Source: Armatimonadota bacterium (lineage in GTDB: Bacteria; Armatimonadota; HRBIN16). Taken from it: DNA of 64,000 nt. Position numbers and translations under genes: made by a program. Where the stretch lies: contig BPGT01000001.1 of NCBI GenBank assembly GCA_026003175.1, positions 372,001 through 436,000 of the forward strand, given 5' to 3'. This document shows, one piece after another, positions 45,160-52,673 of this stretch; positions within the stretch are counted from its first letter, which is position 1, and each line of letters starts with the position of its first letter. Under the pieces are notes generated by a model. That model saw nothing but the letters and a program-made list of their open reading frames with translations. It was not told the DNA's origin and made no database searches.

Positions 45160-45922
45160 AGCGGTCAATCGCGACGTGCGCGAGGTACTGGACGACCTGT
45201 TCCAGAAAGCAGGCAAGCAGTACGTCATAGAGCCGGGTGTGCAGGGCACCGTCTCTCTGCGTATCGCTACCAATTCGTTTGAAGAGGCACTGAACCGCGT
45301 GCTGCAAAGTGCAGGGTTGGTTTGCCAGGTGGAGCGGTCACAAGCCCCTCAGGGACGCCTTGTGGAAACTTATGTTGTCAGAGCGCGCCCGGTGGCGATT
45401 CCGCTGGCAACGCAGACTCCGGTAGAGGTTCTGTCACGGCCGGTGAATATGGTGGCGAGCACCAGACTGCGCAACGTGTTAGCCATGCTCTCTCAGCAAA
45501 CGGGAGTGCCCATCGTGGCGGCGCGCGAGGTTCCCGATTTAGAGGTAACACGACTGGTGTTGAACAACGTGACGCTGGGCTATGCGCTCAACGTAATTGC
45601 ACAAGCCACCCAGACGCAGTACCAGTTCCAGCCAGATGGTTCCATCCTGCTGGTACCTGCGCCGCAGATACAGGTAAAAGGCGCGCCCGGCGCAACGGGA
45701 ACACGACAGTTTGTAGACCCCATGATACAACGTGCTTTTCCCCTTGCCAGCCAGATACAGCCTGACCCCTCTGCGTCCATTACCACAAAGCGCATGGGGA
45801 AGCCGACGGTAGCACCGGTGTTGAAGTGTGTTTGCGGTGCGGAACTGCAGCCGCACTGGAACTACTGCCCGATGTGTGGTAGGAAGATTCCCAAGCCGCA
45901 GCCTGCACCGCCGAAGCGGTAA
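45059..45922 (+). CDS. secreted protein with two STN/secretin-N-like domains and a zinc ribbon
   Basis: A 287-aa exported protein (signal peptide MMNRWIVLIITVIIAAPLAA). Two repeats resemble the STN or secretin short N-terminal domain: EAVNRDVREVLDDLFQKAGK with FEEALNRVLQSAGLVCQV, and STRLRNVLAMLSQQTGVPIV with LGYALNVIAQATQTQYQF. The C-terminus is a zinc ribbon (CVCGAELQPHWNYCPMCGRK), unusual for an exported protein. No secretin pore domain is present. It starts 101 bp inside the anti-sigma gene with GGAGGT before the ATG. It probably belongs to the same signalling unit, perhaps as the periplasmic sensor input to the sigma/anti-sigma pair; this is inference. Confidence 0.75.
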   Translation: MMNRWIVLIITVIIAAPLAAQTRQPVPVRAYQIEAVNRDVREVLDDLFQKAGKQYVIEPGVQGTVSLRIATNSFEEALNRVLQSAGLVCQVERSQAPQGRLVETYVVRARPVAIPLATQTPVEVLSRPVNMVASTRLRNVLAMLSQQTGVPIVAAREVPDLEVTRLVLNNVTLGYALNVIAQATQTQYQFQPDGSILLVPAPQIQVKGAPGATGTRQFVDPMIQRAFPLASQIQPDPSASITTKRMGKPTVAPVLKCVCGAELQPHWNYCPMCGRKIPKPQPAPPKR

Positions 45923-45946
45923 GTGGTGGCAGAGCATTAGAATAGA

Positions 45947-46188
45947 CCTCTCCCCCATCCCCTCTCCCACAGGGAGAGGGGTGTGTCTCCCCCTTCCCTC
46001 TCAGGGAAGGGGGATGGGGGGTTAGGTTGAACTCACCTTTCTCACCTCTCCCCCGTCCCCTCTCCCACAGGGAGAGGGGTGTGTCTCCCCCTTCCCTCAC
46101 AGGGAAGAGGGACGGGGGGTTAGGTTGAACTCACCTTTCTCACCTCTCCCCCTTCCCTCTCAGGGAAGGGGGATGGGGGGTTAGGTTA
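45947..46188. repeat. 98-bp tandem repeat of palindromic MITE-core sequence (about 2.5 units)
   Basis: Units begin at 45947, 46045 and 46143 with CCTCTCCCCC. Each full unit has two hairpins (CCCCTCTCCC-ACA-GGGAGAGGGG and CCCCCTTCCC-TCTCA-GGGAAGGGGG type), then GGGGTTAGGTT and a spacer ending CACCTTTCTCA. The third unit lacks the first hairpin. The hairpins match the interior of the 186-bp MITE. The block lies between convergent genes and could act as a bidirectional terminator. Confidence 0.75.
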
Positions 46189-46191
46189 CCA

Positions 46192-48201
46192 CTACCTCCC
46201 CACAGGCTTTTCGGGCACCACCTGCCGCTCCGGCTCAGGATGATAATGTATCCCCAGTTCCTTCGGCTGACCATACAGCTCGGGGTTCAGATACTTGCCG
46301 CGATACTCTGCGGGCTTGGGTTGTTCGGTCTGGTAGCCGTACTCCTGCACCCAGCGGTCGTTGCGGACGGCTTTCACCTCCCACGAGACCTTTTTGCCGG
46401 GAACTCCACCGGCGATTTTGAAGCGGTTGTTCTGGATTTCCACCGCCACATGCAGGTTGGGCATGGGCGCACCGATGGCGGTGAGATGGTAGGACGGGTC
46501 GCGATTGATGGCTTCAAAGTAGTCGGGCAATAGCACCCATGCCTCGCCGCGCGCATCCAGCACAACGTTTCCCCGATAGATGTTGTACGGTTCAGAACCC
46601 TCGGCGCTGTAGTGGTTCAGGAAGGCGTTTTCAGGGCTCAGCGGATGGTCTATCTGGAACGCCTTGGTGCCGGAGGCGCCGAACCTACCCGCGGAATAGA
46701 CACCGTAGCCGCTGGGGCTGTTGCTCTGACCATACACGCCGTAGTTGGCGCCGCTGGTGGCGGTTGCAAAGCCATACACGCCCGTGCCCGAGGTGCTTGT
46801 GCCAAGCACGCCAAAGCCCGAGCCATCCTGAGAACCCCAGACCCCGATGCCAGACCAGCCTGTACCACGATTGATGCCGCGTACCGCGGCGGCAGACGTG
46901 CCAGGACTGGTTGAGGTCACCTCGCCCAGCACCCCAACGGCATTATCAGACGTCGAGTTCGTGGCGCCGTGCACGCCGGGTGCAGTGCCTGTGGTCGCCT
47001 GATGGATGCCATACACGCCCGTGCCGTCGGGGCTGTCGCTTTGCCCAATCACGCCGGAGGCAGTGCCGCTGGCGGCGCGTGCCCAGCCATACACGCCGGT
47101 GCCAGAGGTGCTTTTGCTCCAGAAGAACCCACCGTAGTTGACGCCGCTGGTGGCGGTGGCATAGCCCCACACGCCCGTGCCCGAGGTGCTGGCGCTTTGC
47201 CCCCACACGCCGATGCCAGCGCCGCTGGTGGCGGTTGCCCAGCCCAACACGCCCGCGCCCGCGGTGCTGTTGCTCACACCCCACACGCCGTCGGCAATGC
47301 CGCTGATGGCGGTGTTCGTCACCTGGAACACTGCGCCAGAACCCACATTCGCGCTCCCACTGAACGGAAGCGTCAAGCCGTCATCCGACCCAGGAGCCCA
47401 CATCGTCCCCGTCCACTTGAGCACCTGACCGGATGTCGGAGCCGTCGAAGAAACGGGGCGGGTCTGCAAGCCCGCTACCGTCGGGGTCGGGTAACTCCCG
47501 CTCAGGTCACCGCCAGCCGAACCGCCAGGCACCACACCCGAAATGGTGACGTTACTTGCCGCCGTCACCCGACCCTGCGCATTCACCGTGAACTGCGACA
47601 CCTGCGTTGCACTCCCATAAGTGCCTGCCGCCACACCCGTGCTGGAGAGCTTCGCGTCGGTCACCGCGCTATCCGCCAGCATCGCCGACACCACTCCCCC
47701 ATTGGCGATGGAGAAAGTGTTGCCAACCAACTGTAGCCCCGCCCCCGCGGTGTAGGTGGTATCGTTGTCCACACCGTCCGCAAAGCCTGCAGGTATGCCG
47801 CTAATGCCGGACCAGGGCACACTGAGCGCAACAAAAGCCAGCTGGCTGTAGGGAACACGGTTCACCTTCACACGCGGGGAGAGGGTGGTATACGAACCGC
47901 TGCCTGAGGGGCGCACCGCTATCTGCAGATACCGTTCGTTGCCGTCCCACACGTTGCCGAAGTCCAGTTCTGTGGTGAACAATCCGTTGCTGACGCTGAT
48001 GCCGGTGCGCGTGATGGTGGGACCTACCTGTGAACCGCCGGAGTTCGCTGTCCAGAGAGAAAACTGGAAGTCATGGTTGCCGTTGGCGGGGACGCCGGAT
48101 GCTTTGAGCATCCCCTGGTAGGTGAAAGGCTGTTGCGCAAAGATGCTCTGCATGAAGCACAGGAGCAAGAAGAGCATCCCCGCTGTACGTATTGCATACA
48201 T
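46192..48201 (-). CDS. secreted repetitive surface protein (tail-fibre-like)
   Basis: A 669-aa exported protein. A signal peptide (MYAIRTAGMLFLLLCFMQSI, FAQQ cleavage) is followed by FTYQGMLKASGVPANGNHDF, which marks a family of secreted proteins with phage-tail-fibre-like collar segments. A VNRVPYSQLAF segment follows. Residues 290-530 consist of about ten degenerate repeats of the type GVYGxxxxTSGxG (GTGVWGYATATSGVNYGG, GVYGQSNSPSGYGVYSAG), predicted to form a beta-solenoid. The C-terminal part has a chaperone-like region with NHYSAEGSEPYNIYRGNVVL. ATG 48201 has AAGGAGGGG upstream. It is probably surface adhesin-like; the ligand is unknown. Confidence 0.78.
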   Translation of the reverse strand: MYAIRTAGMLFLLLCFMQSIFAQQPFTYQGMLKASGVPANGNHDFQFSLWTANSGGSQVGPTITRTGISVSNGLFTTELDFGNVWDGNERYLQIAVRPSGSGSYTTLSPRVKVNRVPYSQLAFVALSVPWSGISGIPAGFADGVDNDTTYTAGAGLQLVGNTFSIANGGVVSAMLADSAVTDAKLSSTGVAAGTYGSATQVSQFTVNAQGRVTAASNVTISGVVPGGSAGGDLSGSYPTPTVAGLQTRPVSSTAPTSGQVLKWTGTMWAPGSDDGLTLPFSGSANVGSGAVFQVTNTAISGIADGVWGVSNSTAGAGVLGWATATSGAGIGVWGQSASTSGTGVWGYATATSGVNYGGFFWSKSTSGTGVYGWARAASGTASGVIGQSDSPDGTGVYGIHQATTGTAPGVHGATNSTSDNAVGVLGEVTSTSPGTSAAAVRGINRGTGWSGIGVWGSQDGSGFGVLGTSTSGTGVYGFATATSGANYGVYGQSNSPSGYGVYSAGRFGASGTKAFQIDHPLSPENAFLNHYSAEGSEPYNIYRGNVVLDARGEAWVLLPDYFEAINRDPSYHLTAIGAPMPNLHVAVEIQNNRFKIAGGVPGKKVSWEVKAVRNDRWVQEYGYQTEQPKPAEYRGKYLNPELYGQPKELGIHYHPEPERQVVPEKPVGR

Positions 48202-48311
48202 GAGAACCCCTCCTTTACATGACCCACAAGCAGGGTAAATCTGAGGGGTGGTCCAGGAGGTGCCGCAGGTGTCCATCCTGAGATCTACCATGCTTGGCTG
48301 GTTGTTACAAG

Positions 48312-48340
48312 ACGTTAGCATAGATAAATATTTTTGTCAA
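48312..48340 (-). promoter_or_regulatory. promoter of the surface-protein gene next to MITE copy 2
   Basis: On the minus strand TTGACA (plus 48335-48340), a 17-base spacer and TAACGT (plus 48312-48317) preceded by TGC, an extended -10. The -10 is weak. The first T of the -35 is the last base of the MITE target duplication, as at dxs. Confidence 0.45.
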
Positions 48341-48543
48341 GCCTTCTGGAGGGTGTTCGAGAATTGTTGAGAAGTTGGTTGTAGCGCAAGGAGAGAGGCG
48401 TTCTTGCTATCCCTGCCTTACCTCACCCCCGTCCCCTCTCCTGCGAGGAGAGGGGCGTTCCCCCTTCCCTTGCAGGGAAGGGGGCAAGGGGGTTAGGTTA
48501 TCTATCCATTCAACCAGCAATTTCGAACACCCTCAGCCTTCTG
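48340..48543. mobile_element. 186-bp MITE, copy 2, with 9-bp target duplication
   Basis: The element occupies 48349-48534 with identical AGCCTTCTG at 48340-48348 and 48535-48543. It matches copy 1 (22367-22552) at 185 of 186 positions; only 48443 differs. The duplication sequence differs from that of copy 1, which is strong evidence of separate transposition events rather than a larger duplication. It lies upstream of the surface-protein promoter and has the opposite orientation relative to its gene compared with copy 1. Confidence 0.85.
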
Positions 48544-48707
48544 CATGAAGCGGGAAGGAAATCCATGCGAGATGAACGACCCTCGCCTCCTGATGAATTT
48601 ATATCCCCGAAAAATCTTCCCTTATCTAAAATTTTTTTGCAGGAAATGATAAGATAAACGTAGTAAGCATAGATGTTTAGACTTATCAACTACAGTGAGG
48701 TACTCAA
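48535..48707. other. spacer upstream of the cytochrome gene
   Basis: An AT-rich stretch without coding signal. CTTATC at 48621-48626 and GATAAG at 48648-48653 form a 6-bp dyad that could be an operator. I found no convincing -35/-10 pair. Confidence 0.3.
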
Positions 48708-49173
48708 ATGCATGTCTGGCGTCCTATGTTTGTGACGATTGCGCTGGTTATGCTGGTACTTGGCGTACGTCTTGTCATGGTGCCAAAAGACTTCGGTGTG
48801 CACGGCAAGACCTACGCCTACAAGTGGGTACCGGAAGTCGAGTGAAGCGGAATGGAAAGCAATAAGGGCGAAGTATCGCGGAACAGAATACTGTAGAGAT
48901 TGCCATGAGGAACAACTGACACACCTCCTTCGTTCACCGCATGCCCCTATCCAGTGTGAAAACTGCCATGGACCGGCGATGGAACACCCGGATAACCCTG
49001 AGAAACTGCCTATAGACAGAAGCAGGGAGCTCTGCTTACGCTGTCACGCTTCCCTGCCCTATCCGGGAAGCGCGCGCGCCCGGATCAAAGGCATCGAACC
49101 GGATAAACATTACCCGGACACCGAGTGCTCAGAGTGCCACAATCCCCACAATCCCGTACAAGCAGGAGGGTAA
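48708..49173 (+). pseudogene. membrane-anchored tetraheme c-type cytochrome with a single-base frameshift
   Basis: From ATG 48708 (RBS GAGG seven bases before) the frame encodes MHVWRPMFVTIALVMLVLGV, a membrane anchor, then KDFGVHGKTYAYKW, but stops at 48843-48845. From the neighbouring frame, YRKSSEAEWKAIRAKYRG continues into four heme-binding motifs (CRDCH, CENCH, CLRCH, CSECH) and ends at 49173. Dropping one G of the GGG at 48826-48828 joins both parts into 154 codons. The order of anchor, DFGxHG and the EEW/KY segment matches known small multiheme cytochromes. It lies just upstream of the ferredoxin and NrfD genes, so it should be the electron-carrying subunit of that complex. Whether the frameshift is real or a sequencing error cannot be told here. 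Confidence 0.7.
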
Positions 49174-49175
49174 CC

Positions 49176-49952
49176 ATGTTAACCAGACGAGCGTTCATAC
49201 GCAGAGTGCTGCAAACGATATCTGGAGCATTAGGCGCTGCGAGCGTTGCTGCGGTTGTGTTTCGCAGGCGCGCCGCGGCCAACACGAAGACCGCCCGGTG
49301 GGCTTTCCTGGTAGATACCTACAAATGTGTCGGGTGTGGTTTCTGCGTCAAGGCGTGCAAACTCGAGAACGACGTGCCGTATGAAGCGAACGCTACCCGC
49401 ACCTGGGTAGAACGCTACATCCTGACCAAAAAGGGAGAACTGCTCATCGACACCCCGAAGGGGGCACGCGATGGCTTCATCTCCCCCAATGTGCAGCTCG
49501 GCAAAAACACCTACCGGGAGGTAAAGCCGGACGAGATTGCTAAGGCGTTTTTCGTGCCAAAGCTGTGTAATCAATGCGAAAACCCGCCGTGCGTACAGGT
49601 GTGCCCTGTCGGTGCTACCTATCAGACAGAAGACGGCGTGGTGCTGGTGGACCGCAAATGGTGCATCGGGTGCGGTTATTGCATCATGGCGTGCCCTTAC
49701 GGGGTACGTTTCTTCCACCCGGTATACCGTGTCGCCGACAAATGCAACTTCTGCTATCACCGTATCAGTCAGGGCATGAAGCCGGCCTGCGTAGAAGCCT
49801 GCCCGTTCGGAGCGAGGCTTATTGGAGACCTGAGCAACCCCAGCGACCCGGTGACGCAATACATCATGACACAGAGAGTCGGCGTCTTGAAAGAGGACTA
49901 CGGAACCAAGCCACAGGTGTACTATGTTGGACTGAGTAAGGAGGTACGCTGA
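49176..49952 (+). CDS. Tat-exported ferredoxin-like subunit with four [4Fe-4S] clusters
   Basis: A 258-aa electron-transfer subunit of the DmsB/PhsB/NrfC type. The twin-arginine signal LTRRAFIRRVLQTISGALGA directs folded export. Sixteen cluster cysteines lie in four groups: CVGCGFCVKACK, CNQCENPPCVQVCPVG, CIGCGYCIMACPYG and CNFCYHRISQGMKPACVEAC. It should pass electrons between the NrfD quinone subunit and the tetraheme cytochrome or a catalytic partner. Start 49176 has AGGAGGG right before, adjacent to the cytochrome stop; NrfD follows after 1 bp. Confidence 0.9.
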   Translation: MLTRRAFIRRVLQTISGALGAASVAAVVFRRRAAANTKTARWAFLVDTYKCVGCGFCVKACKLENDVPYEANATRTWVERYILTKKGELLIDTPKGARDGFISPNVQLGKNTYREVKPDEIAKAFFVPKLCNQCENPPCVQVCPVGATYQTEDGVVLVDRKWCIGCGYCIMACPYGVRFFHPVYRVADKCNFCYHRISQGMKPACVEACPFGARLIGDLSNPSDPVTQYIMTQRVGVLKEDYGTKPQVYYVGLSKEVR

Positions 49953-49953
49953 C

Positions 49954-51204
49954 ATGGAAGTGCACGGCGAAGTGTGGACACTGAAGGAGCTCTTCGTCTA
50001 CCCGAACGAGTACATCTACTGGAGCGTACAAATCGTCATGTATCCTTTCATGACGGGGCTCGTTGCGGGAGCGTTCGTGTTGTCGTCGCTGTATCACGTG
50101 TTTGGCATCAAGCAGCTCAGGGAGATGGCACGCTTCTCGCTAGTGCTTTCGTTTGCGCTGCTTCTGGCAGCGCCGCTGCCCTTGCTGTTTCACCTTCTAC
50201 AACCGACACGCGCCTTCAACGTGTTTTTGACCCCCCATTTTACCTCAGCTATCGCCGCGTTTGGCATCGTCTTTTCGGGGTATATGGCAATCGTCGCTTC
50301 TGAGATATGGTTTGTGTACCGAAAACACTTCGTGACACAGGCGCTACTGCTCAGGCAAAAACGAGACAGAAGCCTCGCGGAGAGCCTATTGCACCTGCTG
50401 TATTCCGTGCTCACCCTTGGCGCATACGATATCAGCGAGGAGGCGTTGCGTAAAGATGAGCAGGCTATCCGGTGGCTTGCCGGAGTGGGTATTCCGGTCG
50501 CTTGCTTCCTGCACGGCTATGCCGGTTTCATCTTCGGCTCGGTAAAGGCGAACGCCCTGTGGATGACCCCGTTGATGCCTGTTATTTTCATCATGTCGGC
50601 GGTAGTCTCCGGCATCGCCCTGTGCATGTTAAGCTATATCGTGGTCATGGAAGCCAGAAGGAGACGAGTATCAGATGCGTTTGCTCCTTACCAGATGACA
50701 CGTGAGCAGATCAGAGGGGTAGAACTGCAAGAGGTGACCATCACCGCCAGGTATCTGGTGTTCTTCATGATATTCGCCATCAGCCTCGAACTGCTTGACC
50801 TCGTTTTTCGCGAATACACCGCGCTGAAGTCGTGGGACATTTTGCGTCGGGTCATCTACGGCAGGGATTTCCTCAACATCTTCATCCTTCAGTATCTGGT
50901 GGGCAACCTTGTGCCGTTCGCTTTGCTTCTACTACCTCGCCTTACCATCCGGCGGGCGGTGGTCAGCCTGCTGCTGGTGCTTTTTGGCGTATTTATGATG
51001 CGCTGGAACGTGGTCATCGGAGGGCAGGCGTTCTCGCTGAGTTTCTCGGGGTTCATGCACTATCACTTGCCCATCGTACCTCATGACCTCGATACCTTCA
51101 AAGAGGGCGCGCTGGGAGCGGCGGTAATCCTCGTAGTGCCGTACATGCTGTTCTGGTTGTTCGGCAAGATACTCCCTGTTTTCGAGCCGGAAGAGACCCA
51201 TTGA
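49954..51204 (+). CDS. NrfD/PsrC-family quinone-interacting membrane subunit
   Basis: A 416-aa integral membrane protein with about ten helices. The N-terminus (LFVYPNEYIYWSVQIVMYPF) and the core segment ALLLAAPLPLLFHLLQPTRA are typical of NrfD/PsrC. It oxidises or reduces menaquinol at the membrane in partnership with the ferredoxin subunit. The set cytochrome-FeS-NrfD without an attached molybdenum subunit resembles quinol:cytochrome-type electron conduits (NrfBCD-like or Qrc-like); a catalytic partner is not in the operon. Stop is 3 bp before the convergent LOG-type gene end. Confidence 0.88.
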   Translation: MEVHGEVWTLKELFVYPNEYIYWSVQIVMYPFMTGLVAGAFVLSSLYHVFGIKQLREMARFSLVLSFALLLAAPLPLLFHLLQPTRAFNVFLTPHFTSAIAAFGIVFSGYMAIVASEIWFVYRKHFVTQALLLRQKRDRSLAESLLHLLYSVLTLGAYDISEEALRKDEQAIRWLAGVGIPVACFLHGYAGFIFGSVKANALWMTPLMPVIFIMSAVVSGIALCMLSYIVVMEARRRRVSDAFAPYQMTREQIRGVELQEVTITARYLVFFMIFAISLELLDLVFREYTALKSWDILRRVIYGRDFLNIFILQYLVGNLVPFALLLLPRLTIRRAVVSLLLVLFGVFMMRWNVVIGGQAFSLSFSGFMHYHLPIVPHDLDTFKEGALGAAVILVVPYMLFWLFGKILPVFEPEETH

Positions 51205-51207
51205 GAC

Positions 51208-51696
51208 TCACGACGTTCGGACCTGCCGAAACGCCAGTTCCACCGCCTGGTCGGGGGTTTGCGCCACGTACAGCGGGGCGAAGTCGCGAGGAGGCAACTC
51301 CCACGAGCGCAGCAGCACCACCGGCTTGCCGATTTTGAGCGCAAGTGCGATTTCCGAGAGGGTGCCGTAACCACCCGAAATGGCGATAATGGCGTCGCAA
51401 GCGCATACGTTCACCCAGTTGCGTCCATCGCGCAGACCGGTGAATATCGCCACGTCGATGTAGGGATTGGGCGGGGTTTCACTGGCGTTCATACCCGGCA
51501 TGATGCCGATGGTGAGACCTTCCGCCTCTTTGGCACCTCGCGCAGCGGCTTCCATCACCCCGCCACGCCCGCCACACAGCAGCACGGCGCCGCGTTCAGC
51601 AATCAGCCTTCCTACTTGCCGTGCCATCTCGTACGTCGGCTCATCGCACTGCGAAGCTCCCATTACCCCGATGACTACTCGATAGGTTCGCTCCAC
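51208..51696 (-). CDS. TIGR00725/LOG-like protein
   Basis: A 162-aa Rossmann-fold protein with GVMGASQCDEPTYEMARQVG, GAVLLCGGRGGVMEAAARGA, and the family signature SGGYGTLSEIALALKIGKPV. It is related to the lysine-decarboxylase-like LOG proteins, some of which act as cytokinin phosphoribohydrolases; the role of this bacterial subfamily is not known. The start is GTG 51696. It lies 16 bp downstream of the YedK-type gene on the same strand. Confidence 0.85.
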   Translation of the reverse strand: MERTYRVVIGVMGASQCDEPTYEMARQVGRLIAERGAVLLCGGRGGVMEAAARGAKEAEGLTIGIMPGMNASETPPNPYIDVAIFTGLRDGRNWVNVCACDAIIAISGGYGTLSEIALALKIGKPVVLLRSWELPPRDFAPLYVAQTPDQAVELAFRQVRTS

Positions 51697-51712
51697 TGGC
51701 TTTCATCCCCCT

Positions 51713-52375
51713 TCACGCTGGCTGGATACACAGCGGGTCATCGTTGTTGGGGTTGTTCACACGCGAGGATACCGGATAAGCCTCCAGATCCGTCTCCGGG
51801 TATGCCCGCAGCATGGTCAGCAATCGCGCAGGGTCTTTCAAGGAAGTATCCAGCCACAGCGACTCATGTTCGGGCTTCAAGATAACGGGCATGCGATGGT
51901 GGATCGGCGCAATGAGCGCGTTGGGCTCTGTGGTGATAATGGTGCAGGTGCGTAGCGGAGAACCGTCGGGCGATTGCCACTCGTCCCATAGCCCGGCGAA
52001 AGCAAAGAGCCCTCCATCGCGCCTGCGGATGTATATGGGAACACGACGGTTACCTTCCTTGCGCCACTCATAGAAACCGTCGGCGGGTATCAGGCATCGA
52101 CGGCGCGTGAGCGAGTACTTGAAAGCCGGTTTTTCCGCCAGCGTTTCGGCGCGGGCGTTAATCAGCCGATTGCCTATCTCGGCGTCTCTCGCCCAAAAGG
52201 GGACCAGCCCCCATTGACAGGCTTCCAGTCTGCGCTCCCCATTCTGCATAATCACCGCCACCGGCTGTGAAGGCGCAATGTTGTAACGGGGGGCGAATTC
52301 AAAGAGCACGAACTGCACCCCGAAGCGTTCTGCTACCGCCTGCGTGGTTTGTGTCAGGGTAAAGCGTCCGCACAT
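51713..52375 (-). CDS. SOS response-associated peptidase (YedK/HMCES family)
   Basis: A 220-aa protein that covalently traps abasic sites in single-stranded DNA. The start is fixed at ATG 52375 because the catalytic Cys must be residue 2: MCGRFTLTQTTQAVAERF. Other motifs are PRYNIAPSQPVAVI, ARAETLAEKPAF, CLIPADGFYEW and the His-containing PIHHRMPVIL. GAAGGG lies upstream. It is a stand-alone DNA repair function here, followed by the LOG-like gene. Confidence 0.93.
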   Translation of the reverse strand: MCGRFTLTQTTQAVAERFGVQFVLFEFAPRYNIAPSQPVAVIMQNGERRLEACQWGLVPFWARDAEIGNRLINARAETLAEKPAFKYSLTRRRCLIPADGFYEWRKEGNRRVPIYIRRRDGGLFAFAGLWDEWQSPDGSPLRTCTIITTEPNALIAPIHHRMPVILKPEHESLWLDTSLKDPARLLTMLRAYPETDLEAYPVSSRVNNPNNDDPLCIQPA

Positions 52376-52450
52376 AGGTGGTACCATCCCTTCGCGTCTT
52401 TCTGTATTGATGATACTCCACAGCGGACAGACAATGAAAGAGGGGGGAGA

Positions 52451-52480
52451 ACTGGAGAGCGGCATTAGCCGCTCTCCAGT
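52451..52480. terminator. 13-bp perfect hairpin downstream of the prepilin/lipoprotein pair
   Basis: ACTGGAGAGCGGC / GCCGCTCTCCAGT with an ATTA loop. It lies just after the lipoprotein stop on the minus strand; no T-run follows on that strand, but TTTTTTT occurs beyond the stem on the plus strand. Confidence 0.5.
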
Positions 52481-52493
52481 GGTTGAGGTTTTT

Positions 52494-52667
52494 TTAGTTA
52501 TTGGCTCCCGCCGCGCCGGTGCCCTTGGGTTTCATGGGACCGGTGTAATAGTTCGGCGGAAGCTTATCTTCCCTCTTTCCACATCCTGCCAGCAGCACCG
52601 GCAACAGCATTGCCGCCGCCAGCAGGAGCAACATTGCGCTACGAGAGCGCCGGGCTACGCCACGCAT
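52494..52667 (-). CDS. small lipoprotein (57 aa)
   Basis: ATG 52667 to TAA 52494 encodes 57 residues. A basic start (MRGVARRSRS) is followed by a hydrophobic segment and lipobox (MLLLLAAAMLLPVLLAGC), so it is lipid-anchored at Cys. The mature peptide is only about 29 residues: KREDKLPPNYYTGPMKPKG and an Ala/Gly/Asn end. It begins 6 bp after the prepilin stop with GGAG overlapping that stop, so the pair is coupled. The tiny proline-rich mature part suggests an anchor or partner for the neighbouring prepilin, inferred from position. Confidence 0.65.
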   Translation of the reverse strand: MRGVARRSRSAMLLLLAAAMLLPVLLAGCGKREDKLPPNYYTGPMKPKGTGAAGANN

Positions 52668-52673
52668 CGTCCG

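Noticed and set aside
46969-47736. A 255-codon plus-strand frame opposite the repetitive surface protein.
   Set aside because: It arises from the reverse complement of glycine-rich repeats and lacks an RBS.
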